This document shows positions 1-5,791 of a DNA stretch of 7,092 nucleotides, one piece after another (the first letter of the stretch is position 1; every line of letters begins with the position of its first letter). Both the position numbers and the translations under genes were made by a program. The notes beneath the pieces are model-generated. The model did no database searches. It saw only the letters and a list, made by a program, of their open reading frames with translations, and was not told where the DNA came from. Source of the stretch: an uncultured Lachnospiraceae bacterium (GTDB taxonomy: Bacteria; Bacillota_A; Clostridia; Lachnospirales; Lachnospiraceae); assembly GCA_910587905.1 (NCBI GenBank), contig CAJUOF010000111.1:1-7092 (forward strand). The letters run 5' to 3'.

Positions 1-1434
1 GGCATCAAGCGTGATCGTCAATACATGCTTGACGGCCTCTATGACCATCCGGATTTCTTTCAATCCCTTTTTGGAGAAGACGATCCCCTGTTCCTTGTTG
101 AATTGGCCTACTTCAGCGATGTTCACACAGTGGTCGCCGATCCTCTCAAAGTCGCTGACACAGTGGAGAAGCATGGCGCTCTCCCGCTGGTCCGTCCGGC
201 GGATATGCTGGGCGGAGATGCGGACCACGTACTCGCCCACGGCAGTTTCGCATTTGTCTAAGAAATTTTCGTTTTCATTGAGCTTCTCAAAGGTTTTTTC
301 ATCAAAATTTTCCAATAGAGATACGGCCATGTCAAAGTTTTCCTGAATGGTTTCACCCATCTGGAGCGTTACCTTACGGCACTGTTCCAGGGCCAGGGTG
401 GGGCGATCTAAGAAAATATCATCCAAAAGTGCCAGACAGGAGTCTGCGCGGGAGGGCGCATCGTCGTGGAGGAGCTTTTGAGAGATGGTGACCAGCACAT
501 TGCAGAAAGGCAGCAGAACCAGGCTGGTTGCAATGTTAAACAGAGTATGGAAATCGGCGATGTTACCGCGGGTCATGGCGCTGTCCCAGAAGGAGAAGCC
601 GACCAGGGTTTGGAACCCGTAAATGCCGATCAGGAACATGATCGCACCGATGATATTGATCATCAGATGGCAGACCACCACCCGCTTGGCATTTTTGTTG
701 GTGCCGATGCTGGCGATGAGAACGGTGATGCACTTGCCGATGTTCTGGCCGATGATGATGGGTGCTGCCATGGAAAAGGTCACGGTTCCTGTGGAAGCGA
801 TGGCCTGCAGAATACCGACGGAAGCGGAGGAACTCTGCAGGATCGCAGTTACCACAGCTCCGAGAAGAACACCCAGAATGGGGTTGCTGAACATGAAGAA
901 AATATCCTGAAAGGCCGGCGAATCCTTGAGGGGGGCAAGGGCCGACTCCATGGTGGTCATGCCGAAAAAGAGGATACCGAAGCCGATCAGAAGATGGGCA
1001 ATGTTTCTGGTCTTCCTGCGCTTGCTGATTAAGATCATAAAGGAGCCGATGGCTATGACGATGGGGGCGAAGGAGGTGGGTTTGATCAGCTCAAAAAGCA
1101 ACTGAGAGCCGGACAGATCACCGAGACGTAAGATCTGGCCGGTGACTGTCGTACCGATGTTGGCGCCCATGATGACCGGAATGGTCTGAGCGAATTTCAT
1201 AATGCCGGCGTTGACAAAGCCCACCAACATGACTGTGGTGGCAGCGGAGCTTTGGATGATACCGGTGACTACGGCGCCCAGGGCGAGACCCTTCAGGCGG
1301 CTGTTGGTCAGCTTTTCCAAAGTCCTTTCAAGGCCCGCACCTGCAATTTTCTCCAGAGAAGTGCCGAGGAGGCTCATGCCGTAAAGGAACAGGCCGATGC
1401 CGCCGAGTAACGTCAGAACTGAAAAAATATCCAC
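1..1434 (-). CDS. Na+/phosphate cotransporter family protein with C-terminal PhoU domain (partial, C-terminus off window)
   Basis: Reading the minus strand from a GTG at 1434 gives 478 uninterrupted codons running off the left edge. The N-terminal part (about residues 1-320) is hydrophobic and holds the two repeated Na/Pi-cotransporter (SLC34/NptA-type) half-domains. Each carries a glutamine-serine signature, QSSAAT at 61-66 and QSSSAS at 200-205, followed by GANIGTTVT (90-98) and GQNIGKCIT (228-236). From about 335 the chain becomes soluble and helical and resembles PhoU, with SDFERIGDHCVNIAE at 428-442. Such fusions are known as membrane proteins thought to move inorganic phosphate with sodium, the PhoU part probably being regulatory. 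The start is chosen because GAGGG lies 7 bases upstream and the hydrophobic segment begins at once. Family length is usually 540-600 residues, so roughly 60-120 are missing. It is divergent from the ylxM operon and probably independent of it. Substrate and direction of transport are inferred from family only. Confidence 0.93.
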   Translation of the reverse strand, partial: MDIFSVLTLLGGIGLFLYGMSLLGTSLEKIAGAGLERTLEKLTNSRLKGLALGAVVTGIIQSSAATTVMLVGFVNAGIMKFAQTIPVIMGANIGTTVTGQILRLGDLSGSQLLFELIKPTSFAPIVIAIGSFMILISKRRKTRNIAHLLIGFGILFFGMTTMESALAPLKDSPAFQDIFFMFSNPILGVLLGAVVTAILQSSSASVGILQAIASTGTVTFSMAAPIIIGQNIGKCITVLIASIGTNKNAKRVVVCHLMINIIGAIMFLIGIYGFQTLVGFSFWDSAMTRGNIADFHTLFNIATSLVLLPFCNVLVTISQKLLHDDAPSRADSCLALLDDIFLDRPTLALEQCRKVTLQMGETIQENFDMAVSLLENFDEKTFEKLNENENFLDKCETAVGEYVVRISAQHIRRTDQRESAMLLHCVSDFERIGDHCVNIAEVGQFNKEQGIVFSKKGLKEIRMVIEAVKHVLTITLDA

Positions 1435-1488
1435 GCGTTTTCCCTCATTTCTTTTGTTTTTTAGATTGCCTGCAAACTGGTTAAAACT

Positions 1489-1502
1489 GTATAATTTTAT
1501 AC
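1489..1502. repeat. Short inverted repeat over the transporter promoter -10/start region
   Basis: GTATAA (1489-1494) and TTATAC (1497-1502) are perfect inverted copies two bases apart. They overlap the predicted -10 and start point of the divergent transporter promoter. This could be a small operator, but in such AT-rich sequence a chance palindrome is quite possible. Confidence 0.25.
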
Positions 1503-1527
1503 TATTATAAATATGAAGAAGCGTCAA
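1499..1527 (-). promoter_or_regulatory. Candidate sigma-A promoter for the Na/Pi transporter
   Basis: On the minus strand TTGACG (plus 1522-1527) and TAGTAT (plus 1499-1504) are separated by exactly 17 bases. The -35 matches five of six consensus bases and the -10 four of six, in an AT-rich setting. Transcription would start near 1492, giving a leader of about 58 bases before the GTG at 1434. Other TATA-like hexamers occur nearby, so the exact -10 is uncertain. Confidence 0.5.
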
Positions 1528-1570
1528 CTGAAATTTTGTCTCTGGAGGAGGTTTCTCCGCGCTTGGATGT

Positions 1571-1592
1571 TGTCAAGAAAAAATACTTGACA
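1571..1592. repeat. Inverted repeat overlapping the -35 of the ylxM promoter
   Basis: TGTCAAG (1571-1577) and CTTGACA (1586-1592) are perfect 7-base inverted copies separated by 8 AT-rich bases. The right arm contains the -35 hexamer of the ylxM promoter. A dimeric regulator could bind here and block RNA polymerase. No regulator can be named: the spacing does not fit the TnrA/GlnR pattern TGTNA-N7-TNACA. The left arm also resembles a minus-strand -35 but has no matching -10. Confidence 0.4.
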
Positions 1593-1615
1593 GGCCGCCT
1601 CTTTTCCTGTATGAT
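1587..1615 (+). promoter_or_regulatory. Strong sigma-A promoter for the ylxM-ffh operon
   Basis: TTGACA (1587-1592, perfect consensus) and TATGAT (1610-1615, five of six) are spaced by 17 bases. Counting from the -10, transcription should begin near 1621-1623, only about 14 bases before the ylxM GTG. The ylxM Shine-Dalgarno would then be at the extreme 5' end of the transcript. This is the best promoter match in the window and fits the head of a constitutive translation/secretion operon. Confidence 0.85.
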
Positions 1616-1635
1616 GTACGAGGTGGTGACGAACC

Positions 1636-1977
1636 GTGGAAAAAATCGTGGAGCGGGCGCTCCTGTATGATTTTTATGGGGAGCTTCTGACGGAGCATCA
1701 GAAGCAGATTTATGAAGATGTTGTGTTCAATGATTTGTCTTTCAGCGAGGTCGCCGAGGAGTGGGGGATCTCCAGGCAGGGAGTTTATGACTTGATGAAG
1801 CGTTGTGCCCGCATTTTACAGGAATATGAAGAAAAGCTGGGGCTGGTGGAAAAGTTTTTAAAAACCCAGGAAAAGGTGAAAGAGATCCGCCGGCTCGCAC
1901 AGGAGTTTTGGAAGACCGAGGACAGGGAGCTGGTATTTCGCATCGAAGAGATTTCGGCGGAGATCAGCCGTCTGTAG
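1636..1977 (+). CDS. ylxM: YlxM family helix-turn-helix protein, SRP-associated (UPF0122)
   Basis: This encodes a 113-residue, highly charged, helical protein. It is recognised by the N-terminal pattern ERALLYDFYGELLTEHQ and a sigma-70 region-4-like helix-turn-helix at about residues 32-61 (NDLSFSEVAEEWGISRQGVYDLMKR). The C-terminal third looks like a coiled coil. Length is normal for the family. YlxM is encoded next to ffh in Firmicutes and has been linked to signal recognition particle function; whether it acts on DNA, on the SRP RNA or on Ffh is not settled. The start is a GTG with AGGTGG about 9 bases upstream and no better in-frame start. It is the first gene of the rightward operon, directly behind a strong promoter with almost no leader. 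It ends 38 bases before ffh. A short hairpin (1980-1997, stem TCTG/CAGA plus TTT/AAA with a bulged C) lies in that gap. Confidence 0.93.
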   Translation: MEKIVERALLYDFYGELLTEHQKQIYEDVVFNDLSFSEVAEEWGISRQGVYDLMKRCARILQEYEEKLGLVEKFLKTQEKVKEIRRLAQEFWKTEDRELVFRIEEISAEISRL

Positions 1978-2015
1978 GGTCTGCTTTATCAAACAGAGGA
2001 CGGCGGAGGGAAAGA

Positions 2016-3353
2016 GTGGCATTCGAGAGTTTATCTGATAAATTGCAGAATGTATTTAAAAAGCTGCGGGGCAAAGGGCGTCTTTCTGAGGCGGATGTGA
2101 AAGCGGCTCTCAAGGAGGTCAAGATGGCGCTCCTTGAGGCGGATGTCAATTTTAAGGTCGTAAAGCAGTTTGTGAAATCCGTAGAGGGGCGGGCCGTGGG
2201 CCAGGATGTGTTAAACAGCCTGACGCCTGGTCAGATGGTCATCAAGATCGTCAATGAGGAGATGGTTTCCCTGATGGGAAGCGAGACCACGGAGCTTAGG
2301 CTGAATCCGGGAAATGCCACGACGGTGATTATGATGGCGGGTCTTCAGGGGGCCGGAAAGACAACCACCTCGGCGAAGATTGCCGGAAAGCTGAAAGCCA
2401 AGGGGAAGCGTCCCCTGTTGGTGGCCTGTGATGTGTACCGGCCGGCAGCCGTGAAGCAGTTGCAGGTCAACGGCGAGAAGCAGGGCGTTCCTGTGTTTTC
2501 CATAGGTGACAAGCATAAGCCGGTCAACATTGCGAAGGCGGCCATAGAGCATGCAGAGAAAAACAATAACAATGTGGTGATCATAGACACGGCCGGACGT
2601 CTTCATATTGATGAGGACATGATGGCAGAGCTTTCGGAGATCAAGGAGAATGTCCGTGTGGATCAGACGGTGCTGGTGGTGGACGCCATGACGGGGCAGG
2701 ATGCGGTCAATGCGGCCGGCACCTTCAACGATCGGATCGGCATCGACGGAGTCATTGTCACGAAGTTAGACGGCGATACCAGGGGCGGTGCTGCTCTTTC
2801 CATCCGGGCGGTGACCGGAAAGCCCATTCTTTATGTGGGCATGGGAGAGAAGCTCTCTGATCTGGAGCAGTTTTATCCGGATCGGATGGCTTCCAGGATT
2901 TTGGGTATGGGTGACGTGCTGACTCTTATTGAGAAGGCAGAAGCCCAGTTTGACGAGACTCAGGCCAAAAAGCTGGAAGAGAAGATGAAGAAGGCCGAGT
3001 TCGACTTCAACGACTATCTGGAACAGATGGACCAGATTAAGAAGATGGGTGGTTTAAGCGACATGCTCAGCATGCTTCCCGGCTTCGGAAGCAAGATGAA
3101 GAATATTGATATTGACGAGAAAGCCCTGGACCGGACCAAGTCGATCATTTATTCCATGACGCCCGCGGAGCGTTCCAATCCGGATGTGATCAATCCTTCC
3201 AGAAAGAAGCGGATTGCGGCTGGAGCTGGTGTGGATATTTCCGAGGTGAATCGGTTGATCAAACAGCATGAGCAGAGCCGGAAGATGATGAAACAGATGT
3301 CCGGTATGATGGGAAAGGCAGGAAAAAAAGGTAGGTTTAAACTTCCTTTTTGA
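2016..3353 (+). CDS. ffh: Signal recognition particle GTPase Ffh (SRP54)
   Basis: The 445-residue protein is the core of the bacterial signal recognition particle. It binds 4.5S/scRNA, captures hydrophobic signal sequences from the ribosome and docks with FtsY at the membrane. The helical N domain is at about 1-90. The G domain follows with GLQGAGKTT (P-loop, 109-117), DVYRPAA (139-145), DTAGR (191-195), TKLDGD (249-254) and GMGE (275-278). The methionine-rich M domain is at about 325-445, with the RNA-binding signature SRKKRIAAGAGV at 395-406 and many Met residues near 420-435. All key motifs are intact and length is normal. The start is the GTG at 2016 with GGAGGG five bases upstream. A longer in-frame reading from 1908 overlaps ylxM, lacks homology-like sequence and is rejected. 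No scRNA gene or ftsY lies in this window. Confidence 0.98.
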   Translation: MAFESLSDKLQNVFKKLRGKGRLSEADVKAALKEVKMALLEADVNFKVVKQFVKSVEGRAVGQDVLNSLTPGQMVIKIVNEEMVSLMGSETTELRLNPGNATTVIMMAGLQGAGKTTTSAKIAGKLKAKGKRPLLVACDVYRPAAVKQLQVNGEKQGVPVFSIGDKHKPVNIAKAAIEHAEKNNNNVVIIDTAGRLHIDEDMMAELSEIKENVRVDQTVLVVDAMTGQDAVNAAGTFNDRIGIDGVIVTKLDGDTRGGAALSIRAVTGKPILYVGMGEKLSDLEQFYPDRMASRILGMGDVLTLIEKAEAQFDETQAKKLEEKMKKAEFDFNDYLEQMDQIKKMGGLSDMLSMLPGFGSKMKNIDIDEKALDRTKSIIYSMTPAERSNPDVINPSRKKRIAAGAGVDISEVNRLIKQHEQSRKMMKQMSGMMGKAGKKGRFKLPF

Positions 3354-3374
3354 TGCACACAGTACCCGGCGTAG

Positions 3375-3405
3375 CGCGCAGGGGAAGAGAAATCTTCCTT
3401 ACGCG
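3375..3405 (+). other. RNA stem-loop between ffh and rpsP
   Basis: GGAAGA (3383-3388) and TCTTCC (3393-3398) pair perfectly across a GAAA tetraloop. The stem can extend by two G-U pairs, then by CGCG (3375-3378) with CGCG (3402-3405) across a small internal loop. No run of T follows, so it is not a classical terminator. It may stabilise the downstream mRNA, act as an RNase processing site, or fold in the rpsP leader. Function is inferred only. Confidence 0.5.
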
Positions 3406-3442
3406 ATTATATATATCGTCATTTTAAGGAGGTGAAAGACAG

Positions 3443-3688
3443 ATGGCAGTAAAGATGAGATTAAAGAGAATGGGTCAGAAGAAGGCGCCTTTTTATAGAA
3501 TCGTCGTTGCGGATTCCAGATCTCCCAGAGACGGAAGATTTATCGAGGAAATCGGCTACTATGACCCGACCAAAGATCCCAGCGTGATTAAGGTCAATGA
3601 AGAGCTGGCGAAGAAGTGGTTGTCCACCGGCGCGCAGCCCACCGACACGGTTGCAAAGCTTTTAAAGATTGCCGGTGTAGAAAAATAA
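3443..3688 (+). CDS. rpsP: 30S ribosomal protein S16
   Basis: The 81-residue basic protein is unmistakably bacterial S16, a primary-to-secondary binder of the 16S rRNA 5' domain needed for 30S assembly. Conserved blocks are the N-terminal MAVKMRLKRMGQKKAPFYRI, then ADSRSPRDGRFIEEIGYYDP at about 23-42 and GAQPTDTV at 63-70. Length is typical for Gram-positive S16. The ATG is preceded by TAAGGAGGTG (3425-3434), nearly a full match to the 16S anti-Shine-Dalgarno, at 8-base spacing, as expected for a highly expressed ribosomal gene. It lies 89 bases after ffh, beyond an intergenic hairpin, and only 20 bases before khpA. No promoter of its own is evident, so it is probably transcribed from the ylxM promoter. 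Confidence 0.98.
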   Translation: MAVKMRLKRMGQKKAPFYRIVVADSRSPRDGRFIEEIGYYDPTKDPSVIKVNEELAKKWLSTGAQPTDTVAKLLKIAGVEK

Positions 3689-3708
3689 TCCTTATTGGAG
3701 GTATTGCG

Positions 3709-3936
3709 ATGAAAGAATTAGTTGAAGTAATTGCAAAAGCTCTGGTGGATCATCCGGATTCCGTCTCCGTGACGGAGAAGGAAGACGGAAAGGAAACCGT
3801 CCTTGAGCTCAACGTGGACCCTTCCGACATGGGAAAGGTCATCGGAAAGCAGGGGAGAATCGCGAAGGCGATACGCAGCGTGGTAAAGGCTGCCGCATCC
3901 AGAGAAGACAAGAAAGCGATTCTGGAGATTCAGTAA
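3709..3936 (+). CDS. khpA: KH-domain RNA-binding protein KhpA (YlqC)
   Basis: The 75-residue protein is a single KH domain. The nucleic-acid-binding GXXG loop is GKQG at 46-49 within MGKVIGKQGRIAKAIRSVV, preceded by a beta strand (VLELNVDPSD, 31-40). KhpA homologues bind small and messenger RNAs. In streptococci and other Gram-positives they pair with KhpB/EloR to influence cell division and envelope genes; KhpB is normally encoded elsewhere and is not in this window. The position between rpsP and rimM is the conserved Firmicute arrangement. The start is the ATG at 3709 with GGAGGT (3697-3702) six bases upstream; a longer reading in this frame from 3616 overlaps rpsP and is rejected. A terminator hairpin begins 20 bases after the stop. 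Bacillus has ylqD between this gene and rimM; it is absent here. Confidence 0.95.
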   Translation: MKELVEVIAKALVDHPDSVSVTEKEDGKETVLELNVDPSDMGKVIGKQGRIAKAIRSVVKAAASREDKKAILEIQ

Positions 3937-3955
3937 GGGGTTATAAAGGGGTGAC

Positions 3956-3982
3956 AAAAAGAGGTCCTTGGGGCCTCTTTTT
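3956..3982 (+). terminator. Rho-independent terminator between khpA and rimM
   Basis: AAAAAGAGG (3956-3964) pairs with CCTCTTTTT (3974-3982). The stem continues inward as TCC with GGG (one U-G pair) around a UUG loop, giving about 12 pairs and a terminal U-run. The A-run on the left arm makes it potentially bidirectional. It splits the operon after khpA. Because no clear promoter follows before rimM, it probably acts as a partial attenuator with readthrough. Confidence 0.75.
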
Positions 3983-3996
3983 ACACAGTGAGAGAC

Positions 3997-4016
3997 GGCT
4001 CCGGGCATCCGGAACC
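3997..4016 (+). other. Small hairpin in the rimM leader
   Basis: CCGG (4001-4004) and CCGG (4009-4012) pair around a GCAT loop. The stem extends with one T-A pair, a mismatch, and GG (3997-3998) with CC (4015-4016). It sits between the terminator and the rimM ribosome-binding site at 4028, so it may protect or modulate the rimM mRNA 5' end. Evidence is structural only. Confidence 0.3.
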
Positions 4017-4037
4017 ATAGAAAATCTGGAGGAATAT

Positions 4038-4550
4038 ATGGTATCAGAGTTTCGCGTGGGCGTGATCTCGTCCACCCACGGCATCCGCGGGGAAGTCAAG
4101 GCGTTTCCGACCACCGATGATCCGGCCCGCTTTCGGGAGCTTACGCAGGTGACACTTGTCACAAAGCGGGAGAGAAGGACGCTGGAGATCGAAAAGGTCC
4201 GCTTTTTTAAGCAGTTTGTGATCGTGAAATTCAAAGGCATTGACGACATTAATGACATGGAACGGTATAAGGGCGCGGAGCTTTGGATTGACAGAGAGCA
4301 GGCGGTTCCACTGGAGGAAGGGGAATATTTTATTGCAGATCTGATCGGGCTTTCTGTCATGACGGATGAGGGGAAGAAGCTTGGAACTCTGCGGGAAGTG
4401 ATCCGGACTGGCGCCAATGACGTGTACGAGGTGCTGATGGAAGATGGTAAGACGGTTCTTCTCCCGGTCATTGATGAATGCGTGCTGGATGTGGATTTGG
4501 AGAAGGGGGAGGTCCTGGTCCATGTGATGGACGGGCTTTTGGACCTTTGA
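4038..4550 (+). CDS. rimM: Ribosome maturation factor RimM (16S rRNA processing)
   Basis: The 170-residue protein is RimM, an assembly factor that binds S19 and helps mature the head of the 30S subunit. The N-terminal RimM barrel is marked by FRVGVISSTHGIRGEVKAFP (5-24). The C-terminal PRC-barrel domain begins around 96 (EYFIADLIGLSV) and contains GANDVY (125-130) and LLPVIDECVLDVD (141-153). Length is close to the 170-180 usual. The start is the ATG at 4038 with GGAGG five bases upstream; an in-frame start at 3951 would read through the terminator hairpin and add 29 residues not seen in the family, so it is rejected. It lies behind a terminator, and 35 bases separate it from trmD, with which it forms a classical pair. 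Confidence 0.97.
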   Translation: MVSEFRVGVISSTHGIRGEVKAFPTTDDPARFRELTQVTLVTKRERRTLEIEKVRFFKQFVIVKFKGIDDINDMERYKGAELWIDREQAVPLEEGEYFIADLIGLSVMTDEGKKLGTLREVIRTGANDVYEVLMEDGKTVLLPVIDECVLDVDLEKGEVLVHVMDGLLDL

Positions 4551-4585
4551 GATTCTGTGGTTGGGAACGATGAGAGAGGGTGGCT

Positions 4586-5326
4586 ATGAAATGTCATATA
4601 CTAACCTTATTTCCGGATATGGTTCTTGATGGTCTTCGTACCAGCATTCTGGGGAGGGCCGAGGAGAAGGGAGTTCTGTCTCTTCACGGAGTCAATATCC
4701 GGGATTTCGCAGAAAACAAACATAACCGGGTGGACGATGCCCCCTACGGCGGCGGGGCGGGCCTTTTGATGCAGCCGGGACCTGTTTATAGTGCCTGGAA
4801 GTCGGTGGCGGAGACCTGTGAGAGGCAGCCGCGGGTGATTTACCTGACGCCCCAGGGACGAGTGTTCAATCAGGAGATCGCCGAAGAGCTTGCAAAGGAG
4901 GAGGAACTGATCTTTCTCTGCGGGCACTACGAGGGCATTGACGAGCGGGTTTTGGAGCTCGTCGTGACGGATTATCTTTCCATTGGGGATTACGTGCTGA
5001 CCGGAGGGGAGCTTGCGGCCATGGTGGTCATCGACAGCATCGCCAGGCTGGTGCCCGGCGTCCTCCACAACGATGCTTCCGCCGAGGTGGAAACTTTTTC
5101 CGGCCATCTTCTGGAATACCCCCAGTATACCAGGCCGGAAGAGTTCATGGGAAAGAAGGTGCCGAAGGTGCTGCTCTCCGGCCATCACGGAAATGTGGAC
5201 AAGTGGAGGCGGGAGCAGTCTGTGATTCGCACCGCCCGTATGCGGCCGGATCTGCTGGAACAGGCAGTTCTCACGGAGGAAGAAAAAGAACTCCTGAAAA
5301 CACTTGATTTTCGGGGGGAAATGTGA
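4586..5326 (+). CDS. trmD: tRNA (guanine-N1-)-methyltransferase TrmD
   Basis: The 246-residue SPOUT enzyme methylates N1 of G37, next to the anticodon in tRNAs reading CNN/proline codons, using S-adenosylmethionine, and so prevents +1 frameshifting. Visible motifs are LTLFPDMV (6-13), DDAPYGGGAGLLMQPGPV (50-67), LCGHYEGIDERV (111-122), and the trefoil-knot SAM site SIGDYVLTGGELAAMVVIDSIARLVPGVL (132-160), then YPQYTRPEEF (178-187). Arg154 (IARL), catalytic in studied TrmD, is present. The residue lining up with catalytic Asp169 of the E. coli/Haemophilus enzymes appears to be Glu169 here. The start is the ATG at 4586; a GTG two codons upstream abuts the AGAGG sequence too closely. The Shine-Dalgarno is weaker than those of rpsP and rplS, in keeping with low TrmD output. 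Confidence 0.98.
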   Translation: MKCHILTLFPDMVLDGLRTSILGRAEEKGVLSLHGVNIRDFAENKHNRVDDAPYGGGAGLLMQPGPVYSAWKSVAETCERQPRVIYLTPQGRVFNQEIAEELAKEEELIFLCGHYEGIDERVLELVVTDYLSIGDYVLTGGELAAMVVIDSIARLVPGVLHNDASAEVETFSGHLLEYPQYTRPEEFMGKKVPKVLLSGHHGNVDKWRREQSVIRTARMRPDLLEQAVLTEEEKELLKTLDFRGEM

Positions 5327-5332
5327 TAGAGT
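5304..5332 (+). promoter_or_regulatory. Possible rplS promoter at the end of trmD
   Basis: TTGATT (5304-5309) and TAGAGT (5327-5332) are spaced by 17 bases. Each hexamer matches four of six consensus bases. An upstream TGA gives an extended -10 (TGnTAnnnT, 5324-5332), which also contains the trmD stop codon. Transcription would begin near 5339, giving rplS a leader of about 75 bases. The match is moderate and could be chance. Confidence 0.35.
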
Positions 5333-5414
5333 AAAACAGTTGTGAAAGATAAGAGATGGTCCGCTGTTGCAGAAGGCATTAAGAACATCCAACGATCATA
5401 AGGAGGTTCAGCAA

Positions 5415-5762
5415 ATGAACGAGATTATCAGATCCATTGAGGCGGGACAGATGAAAGAGTCCGTAGATGCATTCCGGGTAGGCGATACCGTGAGGGTGCA
5501 CAATAAGATCAAGGAGGGCGCTCGCGAGAGAATCCAGGTGTTTGAGGGAACCGTGATTAAGAGACAGAATGGCGGAGCGAAGGAAACCTTCACCGTCCGG
5601 AAAAACTCCAACGGAATCGGCGTAGAGAAGACTTGGCCGGTGCATTCCCCTTTCGTAGAGAAGATCGAAGTGGTGAGAAGAGGTAAGGTCAGAAGAGCGA
5701 AGCTGTTCTACTTGAGAGACAGGGTGGGTAAGGCCGCCAAGGTCAAGGAATTAAAGAAATAA
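5415..5762 (+). CDS. rplS: 50S ribosomal protein L19
   Basis: The 115-residue basic protein is ribosomal L19, located at the 30S-50S interface where it contributes to an intersubunit bridge. Typical blocks are FRVGDTVRVHNKIKEGARERIQVFEGTVI (20-48), GIGVEKTWPVHSPFVEKIEVVRRG (67-90) and KVRRAKLFYLRDRVGKAAKVKE (91-112). Length matches the family. The ATG at 5415 is preceded by AAGGAGGTT (5400-5408) at good spacing; an in-frame extension from 5367 does not look like L19 and is rejected. It follows trmD by 88 bases, a gap long enough for its own promoter, and is closed by a clear terminator. This is the usual rimM-trmD-rplS order. Confidence 0.98.
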   Translation: MNEIIRSIEAGQMKESVDAFRVGDTVRVHNKIKEGARERIQVFEGTVIKRQNGGAKETFTVRKNSNGIGVEKTWPVHSPFVEKIEVVRRGKVRRAKLFYLRDRVGKAAKVKELKK

Positions 5763-5791
5763 TTCGCTGATAAGGGCGTATCGTGAGACTT

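Noticed and set aside
466..1032. Plus-strand open reading of 188 codons, plus smaller ones at 11-346, 25-261, 623-910 and 1202-1384
   Set aside because: All lie antisense to the Na/Pi transporter, have biased low-complexity composition (Asp/Gly/His-rich or Met/Pro-rich) and no family resemblance. The minus strand codes for a clear transporter over the same bases.
1466..1495. Possible plus-strand promoter TTGCCT-18-TATAAT
   Set aside because: The -35 is poor, it lies over 120 bases before the much better ylxM promoter, and the TATAAT is explained by the AT-rich divergent promoter region.
1547..1558. Small hairpin GGAG-GTTT-CTCC upstream of the ylxM promoter
   Set aside because: It has only four pairs and lies outside any predicted transcript of ylxM or the transporter. 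It is likely chance.
1908..2015. N-terminal extension of Ffh from an ATG at 1908
   Set aside because: It overlaps ylxM in another frame and gives an Arg/Gly-rich stretch not found in Ffh. The GTG at 2016 has a proper Shine-Dalgarno and yields the normal N-terminus.
3359..3442. Ribosomal protein leader or riboswitch of a known class before rpsP
   Set aside because: A hairpin is present, but I recognise no known leader motif and see no competing terminator, so no class is assigned.
3951..4037. N-terminal extension of RimM from an ATG at 3951
   Set aside because: It would translate the terminator hairpin and adds 29 residues atypical for RimM. The ATG at 4038 has GGAGG at good spacing.
4607..5392. 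Minus-strand open reading of 261 codons opposite trmD
   Set aside because: It is the complement of a strongly conserved TrmD, has no ribosome-binding site of note and no recognisable motif. It is a shadow of codon usage. The same applies to minus-strand readings at 3941-4597, 4044-4523, 2211-2606 and 5379-5645.
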